NCBI GenBank assembly: GCA_002471225.1
Contig: DKPO01000044.1
Location: forward strand, 219,295-253,351
DNA: 34,057 bases
Reading direction: 5' to 3'
Origin: Porphyromonadaceae bacterium UBA7332
Lineage (GTDB): Bacteria > Bacteroidota > Bacteroidia > Bacteroidales > UBA7332
Shown here: positions 24,937 through 33,455 of the stretch, piece by piece
Numbering within the stretch: position 1 is the first letter of the stretch
How the letters are laid out: the number at the start of each line of letters is the position of its first letter
Notes under the pieces: generated by a model
The model's input: only the letters and a program-made list of their open reading frames with translations
Told to the model about the DNA's origin: nothing
Databases searched by the model: none
Translations under genes and position numbers: made by a program

Positions 24937-26313
24937 ATGAATTTGAAATTAGAGGAACAAGCTTATATATCGGAGAGTGAAAAAGCTCTTGCAGGTCAGA
25001 AGATATGGAAACTGTTTCTGCATTATGCTGTACCTGGTGTAATAGGTTTGTTATTTGTTGGTATTCAATCTATTGTAGATGGATTGATGGTCGGTAACTT
25101 TCTGGGAGCAGATGCTTTAGCAGGAGTGAGTCTAATCCTGCCATGTTACAGTCTGGCAGTAGCTTTAGCTGTGGTTGTTGGAATAGGGAGTCAGACGATT
25201 GTCAGTATCAGTCTGGGTGAGAAAAACTATAATAAAGCGCAGGATGCCATGACAACCGGATTTATTGCAGTCTTGCTTATCTCGTTATTGTTTACAATCG
25301 CCATGTTGGTTAATCCTGATGCACTGGCTAGACTTTTGGGAGCAAATGATAAGCTGATGCCTCATGCGGTTGGTTATATAAAAGGGCTGGTGCCTTTTAT
25401 GCCGGTATTGACAACGATGTTTTATTCGGATTTTATGATTAAAGCGATAGGGAAACCTCGTTATGCCATGGCTATTACGACCTCTTCTGTATTACTGAAC
25501 GTTCTGTTTAACTGGCTTTTTATTAAGGTTTGGGGATTTGGAACCATGGGGACAGGGCTTGCTACAGGAGTTGCATTTTCTTTAGGCGCTGTCTTTTCGT
25601 ATGCTATAATATTTAATGCGAAAAATATTATATCGGTCTCTAAAGGTAAGTTTAGATTCGCTTATTTCAGAGAAATGCTTTATAATGGATCATCTGAAGG
25701 ATTGACAGAGTTTGCGGCAGGAATAAGTACTTTCCTGTTTAATATAACGTTGATGAAGTTTGTCGGCGAAAACGGAGTAGCTGCATTTACAGTAATTAAT
25801 TATGTGTTTTTTGTAGGCACAACTGTATTTTTAGGAATCTCGGACGGAATCATACCGATAATCAGCTACAACTATGGAGCGCAGCAAATTAAAAGAGTGA
25901 AGCAGGCCTTCTTTCTTGGTATACGTACGAACAGTATTATAGGATTGTTTTTGTTTTCGATTCTCTTTTTCTTTAGTCATCCGATTATTACTTTATTCTT
26001 TAGTGGTAGTGCTGATCAGGTAGTGGATCTGGCTTCTCATGGTGCTGCTATTTATGCCTTTGCGTTTCTGGTGAGTGGATTTAATATTTTATCATCAAGT
26101 TTTTTTACATCACTTGCCAATGCGAAGCTATCTGTTATTATAGCTTTGCTTCGTGGAGTAGTTTTTCTTTTTGCAGGTATTTATATACTTCCGCGTATCT
26201 GGGGTGTGGATGGCATTTGGATCACCATACCTCTTGCAGAAGCACTGACACTGCTGATCTCCTTTATATTAGTGAGAAGAAAATTGAAATCTCTCGGGAA
26301 AGCAGGGATCTGA
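24937..26313 (+). CDS. MATE-family multidrug exporter
   Basis: The protein (458 aa) is a cation-coupled MATE transporter with about 12 transmembrane helices in two MatE halves (about 25-185 and 245-405). The first half has PGVIGLLFVGIQSIVDG (34-50) and NFLGADALAGVSL (54-66), typical of the family. It would export cationic drugs, dyes or metabolites from the cytoplasm using a sodium or proton gradient. It has a TetR-type operator directly upstream and sits next to the TetR gene, a usual drug-inducible pair. The substrate cannot be read from sequence. Confidence 0.95.
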   Translation: MNLKLEEQAYISESEKALAGQKIWKLFLHYAVPGVIGLLFVGIQSIVDGLMVGNFLGADALAGVSLILPCYSLAVALAVVVGIGSQTIVSISLGEKNYNKAQDAMTTGFIAVLLISLLFTIAMLVNPDALARLLGANDKLMPHAVGYIKGLVPFMPVLTTMFYSDFMIKAIGKPRYAMAITTSSVLLNVLFNWLFIKVWGFGTMGTGLATGVAFSLGAVFSYAIIFNAKNIISVSKGKFRFAYFREMLYNGSSEGLTEFAAGISTFLFNITLMKFVGENGVAAFTVINYVFFVGTTVFLGISDGIIPIISYNYGAQQIKRVKQAFFLGIRTNSIIGLFLFSILFFFSHPIITLFFSGSADQVVDLASHGAAIYAFAFLVSGFNILSSSFFTSLANAKLSVIIALLRGVVFLFAGIYILPRIWGVDGIWITIPLAEALTLLISFILVRRKLKSLGKAGI

Positions 26314-26319
26314 CAAATA

Positions 26320-26362
26320 AAAAAAGGATATATCTTACGAGTTGTAAGGTATATCCTTTTTT
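26320..26362. terminator. Bidirectional terminator between the MATE and pseudouridine synthase genes
   Basis: A stem of about 19 bp (26320-26338 with 26344-26362) with one T-G pair and a 5-nt loop, A-rich on the left and T-rich on the right. It can end transcription from both convergent genes. Confidence 0.88.
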
Positions 26363-26400
26363 GATATTATAAAGCTCCGGCAATATATCCGGACTTGTAA

Positions 26401-27426
26401 TTAGCCTCTTCTTTTCGAATTACGGGCAGTACCTCTGCTACCTTTTGAAGTTCTGCTTTTACTGTCTTTTGAACCGGACGGTGCAGCACCTCCCGATTTA
26501 GGCCCTTTCGCTGTAAAGCGGGCAGAACTTGCTACAGGTTTAGCTACACTTTTACCCTCACGTTTACCTGATGGTTTTGCAGCTGCGCTTTTTTTCGAAG
26601 CAGATCTGTTCTCAAGTGTTTTAGAAGGACGGGTTGAGCGTTTTGGTTTTACTGTTTGTTTCGCAGATGGTTTGTTGTCTGCTGTTTTAGGACTTTTTGC
26701 TCCTTTTGATGATTTGGTAGTATTTTCAGAGTCCTTGATCAGTTCCATCAATTCTTCAACCTCTTTATCTGTAAGGAAGCGCCATTGCCCTAATGGTAAT
26801 TTGGTTAGTGTGATGTTCATTACTCGCACACGTTTCAGTTTTACCACTTCATAACCTAATGCTTCACACATACGACGGATCTGACGATTCAACCCTTGAG
26901 TTAGCGTAATACGAAAACGGTTTTCGCCTTCTTTTTCGAATTTACACTTCTTTGTCATTGTGCCTAAAATAGGTACACCGGTAGCCATTTTAGTAGCAAA
27001 TTCTTCTGTGATCGGTTTGCTTACGACAACCTCATATTCTTTTTCGTGATTATTTGATGCTCGAAGAATCTTGTTAACGATATTACCATCGTTAGTCAGA
27101 AGAATCAAACCTTCAGACGGTTTGTCCAGACGACCGATATTAAAGATACGTGAAGGGTAATTTACGAAATCGATAATATTGTCAGCTTCACTCTGATCTG
27201 TAGTACAGGTGATACCTGCTGGTTTATTAAGAACGATATATACGGCTTCGTTCTCATGCTTAATGATATGTCCGTCTACACGAACGACATCGTTCGCTCC
27301 GATTTTAGTTCCCATTTCAGCAGGTTTGCCGTTAACGGTAACACGTCCTTGTTCGATATATTTGTCAGCTTCGCGGCGGGAACATAATCCCGAATCGCTG
27401 ATAACTTTGTTTAGTCTGATATTCAT
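26401..27426 (-). CDS. 23S rRNA pseudouridine synthase (RsuA/RluB/RluF family) with basic disordered tail
   Basis: The protein (341 aa from ATG 27426) converts uridine to pseudouridine in rRNA. An S4 RNA-binding domain (1-50; RLNKVISDSGLCSRREADKY at 4-23) precedes the catalytic domain (about 60-230) with GRLDKPSEGLILLTNDG (98-114; D101 catalytic) and GLNRQIRRM (178-186). RluF and RluB cannot be told apart by eye. Residues about 233-341 are a low-complexity tail rich in Lys, Ser, Arg, Pro and Ala, a feature I recall in other Bacteroidota homologues. The upstream in-frame start at 27471 lies inside the promoter -7 box and is rejected. It is convergent with the MATE gene. Confidence 0.93.
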   Translation of the reverse strand: MNIRLNKVISDSGLCSRREADKYIEQGRVTVNGKPAEMGTKIGANDVVRVDGHIIKHENEAVYIVLNKPAGITCTTDQSEADNIIDFVNYPSRIFNIGRLDKPSEGLILLTNDGNIVNKILRASNNHEKEYEVVVSKPITEEFATKMATGVPILGTMTKKCKFEKEGENRFRITLTQGLNRQIRRMCEALGYEVVKLKRVRVMNITLTKLPLGQWRFLTDKEVEELMELIKDSENTTKSSKGAKSPKTADNKPSAKQTVKPKRSTRPSKTLENRSASKKSAAAKPSGKREGKSVAKPVASSARFTAKGPKSGGAAPSGSKDSKSRTSKGSRGTARNSKRRG

Positions 27427-27468
27427 GAATTTATATGCTAAAGGTATATACCCTGATATTTTAATGTG

Positions 27469-27500
27469 CAAAAATAATTCCTTTTGTTGATACTCTCAAA
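27469..27500 (-). promoter_or_regulatory. Promoter of the pseudouridine synthase gene
   Basis: On the minus strand TTTG (27500-27497), a 20-nt spacer and TATTTTTG (27476-27469) fit the Bacteroidota consensus closely. Transcription would begin near 27465, giving a leader of about 39 nt before ATG 27426. Confidence 0.78.
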
Positions 27501-27645
27501 TCCGAAACTATAAGAATCTGAAAAACGAGCAATAAATAAGTCAATTATCCGAATTTTTAATGACAAATCTGTTACTATTATCGGATCATAGAAGTTTTTA
27601 TCTTTTTTAAAATGTAATATGTGTACCAATAATGCGGAATGTTTC

Positions 27646-27653
27646 TAAATTTG
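27646..27653 (+). promoter_or_regulatory. -7 box of tcdA
   Basis: TAAATTTG matches TAnnTTTG. Transcription would start at about 27657, so the ATG at 27658 would be leaderless while ATG 27667 would have a 10-nt leader. No -33 TTG is clear. Confidence 0.5.
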
Positions 27654-27666
27654 TTGCATGATCGAA

Positions 27667-28386
27667 ATGACTAATTGGTTTTCTCGTACTGAACTGTTGT
27701 TAGGCGAGGAGAAGTTAAATAAACTTCGTGATGCTCACGTACTGGTTGTGGGTGTCGGTGGTGTCGGCGCCTATGCAGCCGAAATGATTTGTCGTGCCGG
27801 TGTGGGGCGTATGACTATTGTAGATGGCGATACGGTAAATATTACCAATATCAACCGTCAGTTGGTGGCCTTACATTCGACGATAGGTGAATCTAAAGTA
27901 GATGTACTGGCTAAACGTTTACTGGATATCAATCCGGATCTTAAGCTGACAGCCAGACAAGAATACCTGAAGGATGATTCCATCCCTGCATTATTGGATG
28001 CAGATCAATATACATTTATAGTTGATGCTATTGATACGCTGAGTCCTAAGTGCAATTTAATTGTAAATGCTCTGAGACGTAAAATAAAGATTGTCTCGTC
28101 AATGGGAGCAGGTGCTAAAGTTGATCCTACAAAGATTAAGTTTGCCGATATTTCGGCTACATCCGAATGTGCTTTGGCTAAAGCTGTGCGTAAACGCTTA
28201 CAGAAAATGGGTATCCGTCGGGGACTACCGGTTGTGTTTACTACAGAGCAGGCAGATCGGAATGCTGTATTTGAATCTGACACAGAACAAAATAAAAAAT
28301 CAACGGTAGGAACAATTTCTTACCTTCCTGCAATCTTCGGATGCTTTCTGGCATCTTACGTGATTCGTAAGATTACAGGAAAATAA
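27667..28386 (+). CDS. tcdA: tRNA threonylcarbamoyladenosine dehydratase
   Basis: The protein (239 aa from ATG 27667, or 242 from 27658) is an E1-like (ThiF/MoeB fold) enzyme that uses ATP to cyclise t6A37 of tRNA to ct6A. Counting from 27658, it has NWFSRTELLLGEE (6-18), the nucleotide loop VVGVGGVGAYA (30-40), VDGDTVNITNINRQ (55-68) and SSMGAGAKVDPTKI (147-160), all typical of TcdA/CsdL. Start 27667 is preferred because 27658 falls at the predicted transcription start. The alkaline phosphatase gene follows after 12 nt, so they are probably co-transcribed. Confidence 0.93.
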   Translation: MTNWFSRTELLLGEEKLNKLRDAHVLVVGVGGVGAYAAEMICRAGVGRMTIVDGDTVNITNINRQLVALHSTIGESKVDVLAKRLLDINPDLKLTARQEYLKDDSIPALLDADQYTFIVDAIDTLSPKCNLIVNALRRKIKIVSSMGAGAKVDPTKIKFADISATSECALAKAVRKRLQKMGIRRGLPVVFTTEQADRNAVFESDTEQNKKSTVGTISYLPAIFGCFLASYVIRKITGK

Positions 28387-28398
28387 ATCATTAAAAGT

Positions 28399-30114
28399 AT
28401 GAATAAGCACACAATTTTTAGTTTAGTCCTTAGTTGTGGACTGATCGGAGGAGCTTCTGTATATGCAAAGCCGAAAGAAGTGAAAAACGTGATTGTTATG
28501 ATTCCTGATGGTACCAGCACAAGTGTATTGTCGCTTTCAAGATGGTACAAGCAGGCTCCTTTGGCTGTCGATAAATATCTTTCTGGTTTGGTAACTACGC
28601 ATTGTTCGGATGCACCTATCGGTGATTCTGCTCCTACGGGTGCTACTTACGCGACAGGAGTACTGGCACGCACAGGGAATATTGCGATTTATCCTGAAGT
28701 GACAGAGAATGATTTGGTAAAAACAGATGCAAATCGTACCTATCAGCCGGCTTTCACTTTACTTGAAGCTGCCAAACTGAAAGGTAAAGCAACAGGACTT
28801 GTTTTTACTTGTCAGTTGCCACATGCCACTCCTGCTGACTTTGCTGCTCATGCAGTAAGTCGTAAAGATGATGATCGTCTGGCTAAACAAATGGTTTATA
28901 ATGGTGTGGATGTTGTATTCGGAGGTGGATGGCAATATCTTGATCCTGCGGTTCGTGAGGATGGAGAGAATCTTTATGAAGTATTGAATGAAAAAGGGGT
29001 TCAGCGCATATCCAACAAAAACCAGTTGAATGCGTTAAATAAAGGAACGAAAAAAGTTTGGGGTCTTTTTGCTCCCGATGCTTTGCCTTTCGAAGATGAA
29101 CAAGTAGATTCAGTTCCTTCTATAGCAACTATGACAGCTAAAGCAATCGATATTCTAAGCCAGGATAAAGACGGCTTCTTTCTTATGGTTGAGGGTAGTA
29201 AAGTCGATTGGGCTGCTCATGCCAATGATACAAAAGGTGTTATTACTGAATATCTTGCTTTTGATGATGCTGTAAAGGTAGCGATGGATTTTGCTGAAAA
29301 AAATCAGAATACGATTGTCGTTGTAATGCCTGATCATGGTAATGGCGGTGTGAGTTTAGGTAATAGCAAATCAAATGGAAGCTACTCTAAATTACCGTAT
29401 AAAGAAATTTTTGATCCTTTCCGCAAGATTCGTGTGAGTCAGGCAATGGCTAAAGCTATTAACCAGACAATGAAATATGCAGACTATGTTGCACTACTTC
29501 AGGATGAGTATGGCGTGAATCTTAGAGGGGATGAAGGTTTATACGAACCATTCCTTGCAGCTCAACAAGCATTGGCTCTTCGCCAGGAAGCTGATTATGC
29601 TCAAAAAACGTTAGCTTACGAGCGTAAAATTGAAAATGCAATGGGTAAAGTTTGCAACGTTTTGATCAAGACTGTGAATCGCGATAATTATATCGGATGG
29701 ACAACGAGCGGACACGAAGGAGAGGATGTATTCCTTGCTTCTTATTCGCCTGCCGAGCAGTTGAGAGGGGTTGTGAAAAATAATCAGGTGAATGAGTTTA
29801 TTCAACGTACATCGGATATTAAAGACCTGACTAAAAAAACAGATACTTATTTCGTTCGTCACGATCAGTTATTCAACGGATATGATATGCAGATTGCAGG
29901 ATCGAATCCACGTTATCCTGAATTGATTGTAACAAATCCGAAAAAAGGAAAAACACTTCGTTTCGAAGCGTACAAAGATTTCTATTATCTGAATGGTAAA
30001 AAAGAACCATTGAAAGCTAAAGGAGATGCAGCGACAACGATAGTAGGATATACAGAAGCTAAAAACCATCAGGCATTCTATTTACCAATCTATTTGAAAG
30101 AAATAATCAAATAA
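28399..30114 (+). CDS. Secreted alkaline phosphatase (PhoA superfamily)
   Basis: The protein (571 aa) has a signal peptide (about 1-23, ending SVYA) and acts in the periplasm or outside, releasing phosphate from monoesters. Active-site elements are MIPDGTS (34-40; D37), GDSAPTGATYATG (75-87; D76 and nucleophile Ser77), QLPHATPADFAAH (139-151), EGSKVDWAAH (265-274), PDHGNGG (311-317) and TSGHEGEDV (436-444; H439). These follow E. coli PhoA metal-ligand spacing in order. A large insertion (about 325-425) separates the last two. A GHL10 glycosidase gene begins 16 nt later. Fold relatives that cut phosphodiesters exist, so the substrate is not proven. Confidence 0.93.
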   Translation: MNKHTIFSLVLSCGLIGGASVYAKPKEVKNVIVMIPDGTSTSVLSLSRWYKQAPLAVDKYLSGLVTTHCSDAPIGDSAPTGATYATGVLARTGNIAIYPEVTENDLVKTDANRTYQPAFTLLEAAKLKGKATGLVFTCQLPHATPADFAAHAVSRKDDDRLAKQMVYNGVDVVFGGGWQYLDPAVREDGENLYEVLNEKGVQRISNKNQLNALNKGTKKVWGLFAPDALPFEDEQVDSVPSIATMTAKAIDILSQDKDGFFLMVEGSKVDWAAHANDTKGVITEYLAFDDAVKVAMDFAEKNQNTIVVVMPDHGNGGVSLGNSKSNGSYSKLPYKEIFDPFRKIRVSQAMAKAINQTMKYADYVALLQDEYGVNLRGDEGLYEPFLAAQQALALRQEADYAQKTLAYERKIENAMGKVCNVLIKTVNRDNYIGWTTSGHEGEDVFLASYSPAEQLRGVVKNNQVNEFIQRTSDIKDLTKKTDTYFVRHDQLFNGYDMQIAGSNPRYPELIVTNPKKGKTLRFEAYKDFYYLNGKKEPLKAKGDAATTIVGYTEAKNHQAFYLPIYLKEIIK

Positions 30115-30130
30115 AGAAAAAACACGATTC

Positions 30131-31645
30131 ATGAATTTATTAAAAAAAGGAGCAATCCTTCTGTTAGCACTTTTATCTTCCGGAATGCTTTGGGCTTCTC
30201 AGCCTAAAGAACAATTTCGCGGTGTTTGGGTACATACGATTTATCAAAATCAGTATGCTACGATGAATAAAGATCAGATGCAGCAATATTTCACCAATAT
30301 GCTTGATATGTATAAGCAGATGGGTATTAATGCATTTATTTTTCAGGTTCGTCCGCAGGCAGATGCCTTTTATTTATCGGATATCGAACCCGTAAGTCGT
30401 TTCTGGACAGGGGCACAAGGTGTGATGCCGAAGGATAAATGGGACCCGATGGCTTTTCTGATCGAAGAATGTCATAAAAGAGGAATGGAGTTTCATGCCT
30501 GGATGAATCCATATCGTGTTACGGCCAATGCTAATGAGCGTCTGGCTCAGGATCATCTTTATTTCAAACATCCCAACTGGTTTTTGAAATACGGCAATCA
30601 GATCTATTTCGATGCAGGTCTTCCGCAATGCCGCAAGCATATTGTCAATGTCGTAAAAGATATTGTTTCTCGCTACGATGTTGATGCCATTCACATGGAT
30701 GATTATTTTTATCCTTATCCGATAGCCGGGCAGGAATATCCTGATATGGATACCTTCAAGGCATTAGGGGCTTCTCAGGGTTTCGGTCCGAATCAACGTG
30801 ACGACTGGAGACGTAATAATGTGAATATGCTTATTAAAGAATTGAAGGAAACGATTCATTCAACTAAACCATGGGTGAGATTCGGTGTGAGTCCTTTTGG
30901 AATTTATCGCAATAAGAAGAATCATCCACAGGGAAGCGAAACGAATGGTCTTGAAAATTATGGCGATTTGTACGCTGATGTTCAATTATGGTCCAGAAAC
31001 GGATGGACTGATTACATCGTACCTCAGTTATACTGGGAGATCGGCCATAAAGCAGCAGATTATGAAACGTTGGTAAAATGGTGGAATAACCAGAAAGGAC
31101 CTGAACAATTGTATATCGGACAAAGCATTGTGCGTACAATGAATAATGCTGATAAAACCAATGCAGGCGCCAATCAGCTGACTCGTAAAATGGATATGAT
31201 GAATCGTAGCAAAGATATTTCGGGTGTTGTTTGGTGGAACGGCTATGATTTACTTCAGAATTATGGAGGTATTTCAGATAGTCTTGCCATGAATCATCAT
31301 AGTACTATTGCTCTTGCTCCTGCCTACACGTCAATGTTTAATAAACACCCCAAAGGTGTTTCGGGACTTAAGGCTGAATGGAAACCTGATGGCTATTTCC
31401 TTACATGGAAAGCTCCGAAAGATAAAAATCCGGGCAATCAGGCTGTCAAGTATGCAATCTATGCTTTTGGTGAAGGCGAGAAGGTTGACTTAAAAGATGC
31501 TTCTAAAATCGTAGATGTTACGGGTGAAACTCAATATTTCCTTCCATATGAAAAGGGAGATCAGAAATATACCTATGTTGTTACAACGATAAACCGTTAC
31601 AACTTCGAAAGTAAGAAAGGAAAGAAAAAAGCAATCAAGCTTTAA
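30131..31645 (+). CDS. GHL10 (YngK/DigH-like) glycoside hydrolase, secreted
   Basis: The protein (504 aa) has a signal peptide (about 1-23, ending LWAS) and a glycosyl-hydrolase-like 10 TIM barrel (about 28-370). Family blocks are RGVWVHTIYQN (30-40), FQVRPQADAFY (71-81), AWMNPYR (123-129), DVDAIHMDDYFYPYP (183-197) and FGVSPFGIYR (251-260). The C-terminal part (about 400-500) looks like a fibronectin type III domain. E. coli DigH of this family cleaves peptide-free peptidoglycan strands, so peptidoglycan or another cell-wall glycan is the likely substrate. It is 16 nt behind the alkaline phosphatase gene in one operon and is followed by a strong terminator. Confidence 0.92.
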   Translation: MNLLKKGAILLLALLSSGMLWASQPKEQFRGVWVHTIYQNQYATMNKDQMQQYFTNMLDMYKQMGINAFIFQVRPQADAFYLSDIEPVSRFWTGAQGVMPKDKWDPMAFLIEECHKRGMEFHAWMNPYRVTANANERLAQDHLYFKHPNWFLKYGNQIYFDAGLPQCRKHIVNVVKDIVSRYDVDAIHMDDYFYPYPIAGQEYPDMDTFKALGASQGFGPNQRDDWRRNNVNMLIKELKETIHSTKPWVRFGVSPFGIYRNKKNHPQGSETNGLENYGDLYADVQLWSRNGWTDYIVPQLYWEIGHKAADYETLVKWWNNQKGPEQLYIGQSIVRTMNNADKTNAGANQLTRKMDMMNRSKDISGVVWWNGYDLLQNYGGISDSLAMNHHSTIALAPAYTSMFNKHPKGVSGLKAEWKPDGYFLTWKAPKDKNPGNQAVKYAIYAFGEGEKVDLKDASKIVDVTGETQYFLPYEKGDQKYTYVVTTINRYNFESKKGKKKAIKL

Positions 31646-31650
31646 TAAAT

Positions 31651-31694
31651 AAAAGAAGAGAGCTATCCGGATATCGGATAGCTCTCTTCTTTTG
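31651..31694. terminator. Bidirectional terminator between the GHL10 and HU-like genes
   Basis: A perfect 18-bp stem (31651-31668 with 31676-31693) around a 7-nt loop, A-rich on the left and T-rich on the right, between convergent genes. Confidence 0.92.
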
Positions 31695-31703
31695 TTTATT
31701 AAG

Positions 31704-32138
31704 TTATTCACCTTGTCCCGGACCTTCGTCGTCTTCATCCGGATGAGCACAAGCGGTATTTGTTCGCTCAAGCGATGCGCGGTTAACTCGTGCTATCATT
31801 TCCACTTCAGGTTTAAAACGGATATTGAACTTCTGAATCATCGAACTCTTAAATTCCTCCGGAGTATCCGATCCCTTTCCGTTTATTGTGATACGGAATG
31901 TCCCGAATCCATCTACCTTTATGGAATATCCCTCCATTAATAGATGTTGCAGTTGCTCGCCCAGAGCGCTTAAAACCAACATGATGTCACCTTTACTTGC
32001 CGTACTCGACCCTGCTATACGTGTCGCTAAACCATCCAGACCCATAGATCCCCGTCTGACTGCACTCGCATAAAACTTTTTTGGGGCAGTACGATCTTGT
32101 GGATTTACTCTCTCTACCAAACAATACTGAATAGCCAT
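31704..32138 (-). CDS. HU-family (HU-HIG type) DNA-binding protein
   Basis: The protein (144 aa) is a histone-like DNA-binding protein of the HU/IHF superfamily in its longer Bacteroidota form. The opening MAIQYCLVERVNPQDRTAPK (1-20) and the YSIKVDGFGTFRITINGKG region (71-89) with the GFGTF turn are typical. The last 20 residues are acidic (HPDEDDEGPGQGE) and probably flexible. It would bend or compact DNA. It is convergent with the GHL10 gene and ends 10 nt after the shared terminator. Confidence 0.92.
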   Translation of the reverse strand: MAIQYCLVERVNPQDRTAPKKFYASAVRRGSMGLDGLATRIAGSSTASKGDIMLVLSALGEQLQHLLMEGYSIKVDGFGTFRITINGKGSDTPEEFKSSMIQKFNIRFKPEVEMIARVNRASLERTNTACAHPDEDDEGPGQGE

Positions 32139-32196
32139 AACTTTAATGTTTTAAATGATTTGTATTACTGAAGCCAAGTTGATCAATCTTGTGATG

Positions 32197-32204
32197 CAAA
32201 GGTA
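32197..32204 (-). promoter_or_regulatory. -7 box of the HU-like gene
   Basis: The minus strand reads TACCTTTG, an exact TAnnTTTG. Transcription would start near 32193, giving a leader of about 55 nt. A -33 element at 19-21 nt is not clear. Confidence 0.55.
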
Positions 32205-32627
32205 TGGTAAGAGTAAATGCCCCTGAACGTTAATGATGTTAAGTGTAATCTAAAGGTATTTTTTAACAGAGAATGTTGAATTATAAGCATCTGAAAAAGG
32301 TAAAAAAGAATATCTCCCAAATTAGGAATATGAATACATCAGATTAAAATATCTATATTGAAACTATGTTGTAAATAATATTTAACTATTAGATCTGTTT
32401 TGTATGTTTTGTAATGGTTCTGTTTTGTATTTATGAATTTTTAGTATTAATAAGTGTTTATATTAGTGTGCTGAAGGCTCCCAAATCTGAAATTTTAGTA
32501 GTTTTCACGTATTTAATCATTTGTAATATACAGGTTTGTTGACTGATGTCTACTTTGTAAATACTTATGAAAGTATTGTTAAGATGAACTTAATTAATTT
32601 AATAGTGTTATAATTCAAAAGTTTGTT

Positions 32628-32635
32628 TATCTTTG
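32628..32635 (+). promoter_or_regulatory. -7 box of a possible non-coding RNA
   Basis: TATCTTTG matches TAnnTTTG. The predicted start (about 32639) coincides with the left arm of a nested hairpin. The -33 element is weak. Confidence 0.4.
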
Positions 32636-33187
32636 AACTTCGTTGAATACGAGAATCGGATATTCCGATGCGAAGTACAGGATTATACACCACGAAAGAT
32701 TTGTATCTGAGTAGATGTAAAAACTGTATTTTCGGATATTATCCATATTATGGATGATTGTTTTGAAATGTGTGTTCAAATAAGATGAGTGAAGTGTTTG
32801 ACTGTAGGGATGGTTGAACATTTTTCGATTGGTAATTAAGAAATGCAAGTCTGTCTATTGACTTATTCTTATTTGATAATTTGGTTTGAGAAGCTGTAAG
32901 AAGCTTATGGATTTATTAGTGTGAGTTCTTACAAATTATAGAGATTCATCATTTGTTTGTCGGAGAATAAATGGCGATTCCTACAATAACTTTATTATTT
33001 AATGATGTGTAAAGCCGCATTGTATGTGCGTAATATAAACTTCTCATTGGTAAGTAATTACTTCGGTAGTTACGGTGATGTCTTGTCATTAATCATTGTT
33101 TCTGATCGCAGAAATATGATTTCGATATCTTTAAACATATAATTTCGATTAAGTATTTTGCTATATGACTTTATCACTTAGCAAATT

Positions 33188-33195
33188 CAAAGATA
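33188..33195 (-). promoter_or_regulatory. -7-like box on the minus strand of the non-coding interval
   Basis: The minus strand reads TATCTTTG, an exact TAnnTTTG. It would transcribe leftward, facing the plus-strand box at 32628-32635. No -33 TTG lies at the right distance. Confidence 0.3.
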
Positions 33196-33265
33196 CTTCC
33201 TACGGTGAGAGGTAGGAAATTAGACAATTTTATATCAATATTTTTTTTGATAGATGTAAACGGCC

Positions 33266-33307
33266 AGAGAGGTGGTATGAGACATATAGCCTCTCTTTAT
33301 TTTTCCT
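33266..33307 (+). terminator. Terminator-like hairpin in the non-coding interval
   Basis: A 7-bp AGAGAGG/CCTCTCT stem (33266-33272 with 33290-33296), a 17-nt loop and a T-rich tail. It has no T-run on the minus strand, so it implies rightward transcription ending here, although no gene lies directly upstream. Confidence 0.55.
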
Positions 33308-33455
33308 TCCTGAGGAATTCTTCTGAATCAGAGATCCAATTTTAACACGATTACTTATTATACCATCAAAAGAAAAAAAACAGGTTATTTCTGATAAAAA
33401 ATAATATTCAATTTGTTATACAGGTAATTATTTCTTTCTTAAACCTGATAACTGA

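Larger units (their letters stand above)
32636..33307 (+). ncRNA. Possible non-coding RNA, from hairpin to terminator
   Basis: A nested hairpin (CTTCG/CGAAG at 32638-32642 and 32671-32675, enclosing ATCGGA/TCCGAT at 32655-32660 and 32664-32669) starts right after the -7 box. A terminator-like hairpin (33266-33296, then a T-rich tract) ends the stretch. No protein-coding frame fits. The span may be one RNA or several. It does not match tmRNA, RNase P or SRP RNA as far as I can see. The 6S RNA cannot be excluded. Confidence 0.3.
32139..33455. other. 1.3-kb non-coding interval with RNA-like signals
   Basis: This is the longest stretch without a gene in the window. The six-frame reading shows no convincing coding region. 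It holds the HU promoter (32197-32204), a plus-strand -7 box (32628-32635) just before a nested hairpin (32638-32675), a small hairpin (32741-32755), a minus-strand -7 box (33188-33195), a hairpin at 33197-33218 and a plus-strand terminator (33266-33307). A non-coding RNA of about 660 nt, or two facing RNAs, would fit. Confidence 0.6.

Noticed and set aside
27438..27629. A 63-codon minus-strand frame upstream of the pseudouridine synthase gene
   Set aside because: It covers that gene's -33/-7 promoter and has no recognisable features.
30374..30694. A 106-codon open frame antisense to the GHL10 gene
   Set aside because: It mirrors the codon bias of the real gene and has no domain, signal or promoter.
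32627..32848. A 73-codon minus-strand frame in the long non-coding interval
   Set aside because: Composition is Asn/Tyr/His/Ile-rich as expected from random AT-rich DNA, there is no promoter in front of it, and it overlaps the better supported RNA signals on the plus strand.
33052..33063. Perfect palindrome AAGTAATTACTT in the non-coding interval
   Set aside because: It is short, AT-rich and has no loop or T-run; it may be an operator, but nothing nearby supports that.
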